Assembly (NCBI GenBank): GCA_900546515.1 | Contig: URDG01000003.1 | Location: 1-64,000 of the forward strand | Source of the DNA: an uncultured Eubacteriales bacterium | GTDB lineage: Bacteria > Bacillota > Clostridia > Oscillospirales > Oscillospiraceae | DNA: 64,000 nt | Direction: 5' to 3' | In this document: positions 60,599 to 64,000 of the stretch, in pieces | Layout: each line of letters opens with the position of its first letter | Position numbering within the stretch: the stretch's first letter is position 1 | Program-made: the position numbers and the translations under genes | The notes under the pieces: model-generated | What the model was told of the DNA's origin: nothing | The model's input: the letters and a program-made list of their open reading frames with translations, nothing else | The model's database searches: none

Positions 60599-61537
60599 AT
60601 GAATAAACGGATTTGCGTTATTGGCGGTGGCGCTTGGGGTGAGAACCATATTCGCACATTGAAGGAACTTGGAATGCTGGCCGCAGTAGTTGAAACCGAT
60701 GATGTTAGACGAAATTATATAGAAGAAAAGTATCACTGTATATGTTACAAGAATACTGAAGAAGCAGTGATAGAGCGATATGATGGATATGTTGTTGCTG
60801 CACCCGCAGAGCTTCATTTCAAAATCGGACGCAAGCTATTGATGGCGGGACTTCCAACGCTCATAGAGAAGCCGATGACACTGAACTCACAAGACGCAAT
60901 GGAACTCGTAAGTATTGCAGAACGTGGGCACGTGCCGTTTATGGTAGCACACATTTTGCTGTTTCATCCAGCAATAAACAAGATAAAAGAGTTAATTGAC
61001 AGAGGAAAAATCGGTAAGCTCTTTTATCTATATTCAACGAGAATAAAATTTGGTGTTGTGCGAACAGAAGAAAATGTCTTTTGGTCTTTTGCACCGCACG
61101 ATTTGGCGGTGCTGGACTATCTTGTGGGTGCGCCTGCAAATAATATCAGGGTTTCTAAAGGAAACTTCCTACAAGATAATATATGTGACTATGCCACAGC
61201 AGAATTGGATTACCCAAACAATGTGAAAGCGCATATATTTACCTCGTGGCTGCACCCATTTAAAGAGCAACGGCTTGTGGTGGTCGGCAGTGACGGGATG
61301 CTATGGTTTAATGATGCAACGGATAAGAAAATATATTTCAGCGGTAAGCGAGTTGGATGGGAATCGAGATGTCCAGTTTTGATTCAGAGCGAGACCGAAG
61401 AGATTCCATATAAACATGCACTTCCATTGACAGAAGAACTCAAGTATTTTGCAAATCATTTACAGACAGAACCGAGTATTTCCACGGGTAAAGATGGATA
61501 CAGAATTGTGAAAATGCTGGAAGAAGTACAGAATTAA
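60599..61537 (+). CDS. wbpB: UDP-GlcNAcA 3-dehydrogenase (WbpB/WlbA type, Gfo/Idh/MocA)
   Basis: A 312-residue Gfo/Idh/MocA oxidoreductase. The start is VIGGGAWGENHIRTLKELG, the Glu-Lys-Pro motif is LIEKPMTL (about 93-100), and FAPHDLAVLDYL holds the active-site His. Position between WbpA- and WbpD/WbpE-like genes identifies it as the enzyme oxidising C3 of UDP-GlcNAcA to the 3-keto sugar. It differs from the two Gfo/Idh genes at 10 and 13 kb. It starts 3 bp after the wbpA stop. Low-GC segment. Confidence 0.9.
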   Translation: MNKRICVIGGGAWGENHIRTLKELGMLAAVVETDDVRRNYIEEKYHCICYKNTEEAVIERYDGYVVAAPAELHFKIGRKLLMAGLPTLIEKPMTLNSQDAMELVSIAERGHVPFMVAHILLFHPAINKIKELIDRGKIGKLFYLYSTRIKFGVVRTEENVFWSFAPHDLAVLDYLVGAPANNIRVSKGNFLQDNICDYATAELDYPNNVKAHIFTSWLHPFKEQRLVVVGSDGMLWFNDATDKKIYFSGKRVGWESRCPVLIQSETEEIPYKHALPLTEELKYFANHLQTEPSISTGKDGYRIVKMLEEVQN

Positions 61538-61555
61538 GGACGGAATGACAGAATA

Positions 61556-62119
61556 ATGGAATACTACATTCACAAGAGCAGCTTTATAGATGATGGCGTG
61601 TCAATTGGCAACGGAACGAAGATATGGTGCTTTTGCCACATCCAGCATGGGGCAAAAATTGGATGTAACTGCACGTTGGGGCAGAATGTGAATGTATCCA
61701 ATGATGTGACCGTAGGTGATGGTTGCAAACTGCAGAATAACGTCTCGCTATACGAGGGTGTGGAGTTGGAGGATTATGTATTTTGTGGTCCTTCGTGTGT
61801 ATTTACGAATGATTTGACTCCGCGGGCAAAGCATCCTAAGGGACGTTCTGGCTATAAGAAGACACTTGTTTGCCAAGGAGCTACCATAGGAGCAAATGCA
61901 ACTATCGTTTGCGGGCATACTATCGGTTCATGTGCAATGGTTGCAGCTGGGGCAGTTGTTACTAAAGATGTGCAGCCTTATGCGCTGGTGGCAGGTGTAC
62001 CTGCTAAGCGCATAGGCTGGGTATGCGAGTGCGGTGAAGTATTAAGGGAAAGCCTGGTATGCGATATGTGTGGAAAGGTATATGCAGAGACAGAAAACGG
62101 CCTGGAGGAGTCAAAATGA
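61556..62119 (+). CDS. wbpD: UDP-3-amino sugar uronate N-acetyltransferase (WbpD/WlbB type)
   Basis: A 187-residue left-handed beta-helix acetyltransferase. Hexapeptide repeats run from about 15 to 150 ([38 protein letters not shown] and so on), with [15 protein letters not shown] and [27 protein letters not shown] typical of WbpD. It acetylates the 3-amino group made by the aminotransferase, giving UDP-2,3-diacetamido-2,3-dideoxy-glucuronic acid. The C-terminus carries a C-E-C-G...C-D-M-C pair resembling a small zinc ribbon, also seen in relatives. It ends 1-4 bp around the start of the next gene. Confidence 0.92.
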   Translation: MEYYIHKSSFIDDGVSIGNGTKIWCFCHIQHGAKIGCNCTLGQNVNVSNDVTVGDGCKLQNNVSLYEGVELEDYVFCGPSCVFTNDLTPRAKHPKGRSGYKKTLVCQGATIGANATIVCGHTIGSCAMVAAGAVVTKDVQPYALVAGVPAKRIGWVCECGEVLRESLVCDMCGKVYAETENGLEESK

Positions 62120-63240
62120 TGCAATTCAGAGATTTGAGAAAACAGTATCTTGCACTAAAACCGCAAATTGATGCAGCTGTTGAAGAAGTTATGAATGAAG
62201 CTAATTTTGTTTCGGGTATTCAAGTGGAAGAGCTGGAAGAACGATTGGCAAATTATGTTGGTGTCAAACATTGTGTTAGCTGCGCCAACGGAACTGATGC
62301 ATTAAAATTGGCAGAAATCGTGTGTGGCATTGGCGTGGGTGATGCGGTATTTGTGCCAGACTTTACATTCTTTTCATCGGCAGAGACCGTTGCGGATTTA
62401 GGTGCAACACCGGTATTTGTCGATGTTGATGAAAACACATTTAATATTGACCCGTGTGCCCTCCAGACTGCTGTTGAGCGTGTTGAGCGTGAGGGAAAAC
62501 TTGCGCTTAAAGCTGTAGTTGCTGTTGACTTGTTTGGGTTGCCCGCAAACTATGATAAAATCAGAAAAATTGCTAACAAGTACGGACTGATGATTATAGA
62601 AGATGGTGCACAGGGGTTTGGCGGTAGCATGAATCACAAGCGAGCATGCTCATTTGGGGACATTGCAACAACTTCATTTTTCCCGGCTAAACCATTGGGG
62701 TGCTATGGCGATGGCGGTGCAGTGTTTACTAACGATGAGAAAGCAGATGAACTATTGAGGTCTTTGCGCGTACATGGGAAGAGTACGGATGACAAATATA
62801 ACAATCTGCGCTTGGGAATGAATTCTCGCTTGGATACTATACAAGCTGCGATACTTAAAGTAAAACTAACGGCATTTGAAGAGTATGAGCTTGATGCGGT
62901 AAACAGAATAGCTCAAATGTATAATGATAGACTAAATAGAAGCTTTCTTACTCCAACAGTGCCTCAAGGTTTCTATTCAAGTTGGGCTCAGTACACAATT
63001 AGATTTGAAAATCAATCAACCAGAGATAAAACTCGTCAGATATTGAAAGACAACGGCATACCGACAATGGTATATTATCCGCGCGGTATGCATGAACAAG
63101 GAGCATTTGAAAATATTCCGTATGATGGCCAGTGCCCACATACAGAGAAACTAAGCAGAACGGTTATGTCATTGCCTATGCATCCTTATATGGAGGAAAA
63201 AGATGTGGACTTTATTTGCGCTAAACTTTTGAGCGTATAA
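62116..63240 (+). CDS. wbpE: UDP-3-keto sugar uronate aminotransferase (WbpE/WlbC type)
   Basis: A 374-residue DegT/DnrJ/EryC1 PLP aminotransferase. It has [19 protein letters not shown] at the start, [10 protein letters not shown] (about 61-70), [20 protein letters not shown] (about 161-180), [20 protein letters not shown] with the PLP Lys (near residue 190), and [15 protein letters not shown]. It transfers an amino group from glutamate to C3. ATG 62116 (or 62119) follows GGAGGAG; the frame is open back to 62059, inside wbpD. Last of the four-enzyme set and last gene of the low-GC segment. Confidence 0.92.
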   Translation: MMQFRDLRKQYLALKPQIDAAVEEVMNEANFVSGIQVEELEERLANYVGVKHCVSCANGTDALKLAEIVCGIGVGDAVFVPDFTFFSSAETVADLGATPVFVDVDENTFNIDPCALQTAVERVEREGKLALKAVVAVDLFGLPANYDKIRKIANKYGLMIIEDGAQGFGGSMNHKRACSFGDIATTSFFPAKPLGCYGDGGAVFTNDEKADELLRSLRVHGKSTDDKYNNLRLGMNSRLDTIQAAILKVKLTAFEEYELDAVNRIAQMYNDRLNRSFLTPTVPQGFYSSWAQYTIRFENQSTRDKTRQILKDNGIPTMVYYPRGMHEQGAFENIPYDGQCPHTEKLSRTVMSLPMHPYMEEKDVDFICAKLLSV

Positions 63241-63463
63241 GAGTGTCTGTGCAATAGAAGTGTAAGGATTTATGAGTGGCTGTGACGAAAAGTGCGAAGT
63301 ACGTGATGCGATGCTGAGCGTGTCAACACAATAGGGTATACGTTTGTCAGTATAAAACACGCAAAAAACGTGTTGCAATGCGCATTATGTAGGTAAATAA
63401 CAAAGTAGTAGAAAAACAGCTTATAGAAGTCTGATATAGATAAGCGTCGAATAGGAGAAAGCT
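63241..63463 (+). other. AT-rich intergenic region
   Basis: No convincing gene. A weak hairpin (AACACG/CGTGTT, about 63357-63374) could be a poor terminator of the wbp block. The ribosome site of the next gene (AGGAG, about 63453) is at the right edge. The low-GC composition ends here: codons of the gene that follows are GC-rich again. Confidence 0.6.
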
Positions 63464-64000
63464 ATGAGAGTTTGTGTTGTTGGAACCGGATATATAGGTC
63501 TGCCCACCGCGCTGATGCTGGCGTCGCACGGTGTTGACGTTGAGGCTGTCGGGCATCATCAGTCCACCGTGGACAAGCTGCGCTGCGGGAACGTGACCTT
63601 TGAGGAAAAGGGGCTGCCGGAGCTTTTCGAGCAGGCGCGCGAGAGCGGGCACATCAATTTCCGCTGCGATTATCCCGCGGAGGACTTCTATATCATCACC
63701 GTGCCCACACCGTATCTGCCGGACAGCAAAAAGGTCGATGCGGCCGCGATAGTCGACGCACTCCGCAATGTGCTCGCACACTGCAATGACGGCGCGATAA
63801 TCGTGGTTGAGTCCACCATTTCTCCGGGCACCATCGACAGAGAGGTCCGCCCCGTCGTGGCGGAAAGCGGCAAGCATGTGCACCTCGCCCACGCGCCGGA
63901 GCGCATTATTCCCGGCAACATGCTCAAGGAGCTCATCCACAATTCCCGCACCATCGGCTGTGACGATATTGAGACCGGCGAGAAGATAAAGAACGTATAC
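63464..64000 (+). CDS. nucleotide-sugar dehydrogenase, WecC-like UDP-ManNAc dehydrogenase (partial)
   Basis: The first 179 codons are present and the frame runs off the window. The start is VCVVGTGYIGLPTALMLASH, followed by ITVPTPYLPDSKKVD, ESTISPGTIDREV and APERIIPGNMLKELIHNSRT. The A-P-E-R-x-x-P-G-N/R pattern with H-N-x-R-T-I-G matches UDP-N-acetyl-D-mannosamine dehydrogenases (WecC, CapO) better than UDP-glucose dehydrogenases. It would provide UDP-ManNAcA, the sugar paired with L-FucNAc in S. aureus capsules. AGGAG precedes ATG 63464. GC-rich, in contrast to the genes just before it. Confidence 0.85.
   Translation, partial: MRVCVVGTGYIGLPTALMLASHGVDVEAVGHHQSTVDKLRCGNVTFEEKGLPELFEQARESGHINFRCDYPAEDFYIITVPTPYLPDSKKVDAAAIVDALRNVLAHCNDGAIIVVESTISPGTIDREVRPVVAESGKHVHLAHAPERIIPGNMLKELIHNSRTIGCDDIETGEKIKNVY

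Noticed and set aside
63375..63400. Possible remnant of an IS481-like end (GCGCATT and TGTAGG) near the right edge of the low-GC cassette
   Set aside because: The match to the IS end at 43,692-43,703 is short and stops after TGTAGG; chance is likely without a second end or transposase remnant.

Overview
The window looks like a chromosomal segment of a GC-rich member of the Clostridia, most likely the Oscillospiraceae/Oscillospirales. The reasons are single-membrane lipoproteins with Ala/Pro/Glu-rich linkers, strong AGGAGG ribosome sites, the DUF177-rpmF-DUF512-der-plsY gene order, a spore-former-style FHA-FtsW plus PBP pair, a NusG_II/Gx pair, and a mixture of GTG and TTG starts. I cannot name a genus. 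No tRNA, rRNA or CRISPR array was seen.

Layout. (1) 1-1.85 kb: an AT-richer patch with two small membrane proteins and a TetR regulator broken by a one-base frameshift. (2) 1.9-5.7 kb: an ElaA-like acetyltransferase, a PPC-domain protein, a lipoprotein / ECF sigma / membrane anti-sigma-like trio, and a small Nif11-type protein on the other strand. (3) 5.8-15 kb: a sugar ABC importer (binding protein, ATPase, permease) followed by two Gfo/Idh/MocA dehydrogenases, two TIM-barrel isomerases and an arylamine N-acetyltransferase. A 357-bp element with perfect 28-bp terminal inverted repeats sits inside this group. (4) 15.1-21.4 kb: an oppBCDF operon whose binding protein, the last gene, appears to be circularly permuted. 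(5) 21.4-43.6 kb: mostly housekeeping genes. These are acetyltransferase, threonine-aldolase-like enzyme, CDF transporter, RluA, DUF177, L32, radical SAM DUF512, Der, a divergent PlsY, MntP, VanY-type peptidase, DUF218 protein, ABC-F, class B PBP, FHA-FtsW, NusG_II/Gx pair, Mrp and NifX-like proteins, a metal-efflux operon (HMA protein, P1B ATPase, ArsR), dUTPase and acyl-ACP thioesterase. (6) 43.7-44.8 kb: an IS481-like insertion sequence. (7) 44.8 kb to the end: a surface-polysaccharide locus behind a consensus promoter. It starts with an initiating phosphosugar transferase and encodes complete enzyme sets for UDP-L-FucNAc (capE/capF/capG type) and for a UDP-2,3-diacetamido-2,3-dideoxy uronic acid (wbpA/B/D/E type). 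It also has a wbpG-like amidotransferase, several GT4 transferases, a flippase, a TupA-like ATP-grasp protein and the beginning of a WecC-like UDP-ManNAc dehydrogenase.

How the genes work together. The two ABC systems feed carbohydrate and peptide uptake. The sugar importer is coupled to a likely oxidoreductase/isomerase catabolic route for an unidentified sugar or polyol. The glycan locus should build amino-sugar-rich repeat units on undecaprenyl phosphate and export them. Its last third (about 56.15-63.46 kb) is clearly AT-richer than the rest. The change of composition falls inside a glycosyltransferase gene, which points to cassette exchange.

Most unusual items: the rearranged OppA-like protein, the 357-bp inverted-repeat element, the attenuator-like leader before the sugar-binding protein, the free-standing Nif11-type protein, the PlsY homologue lacking the usual active-site signature, and the mosaic amino-sugar glycan locus. 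None of these was tested by any search. Family names come from reading the proteins.
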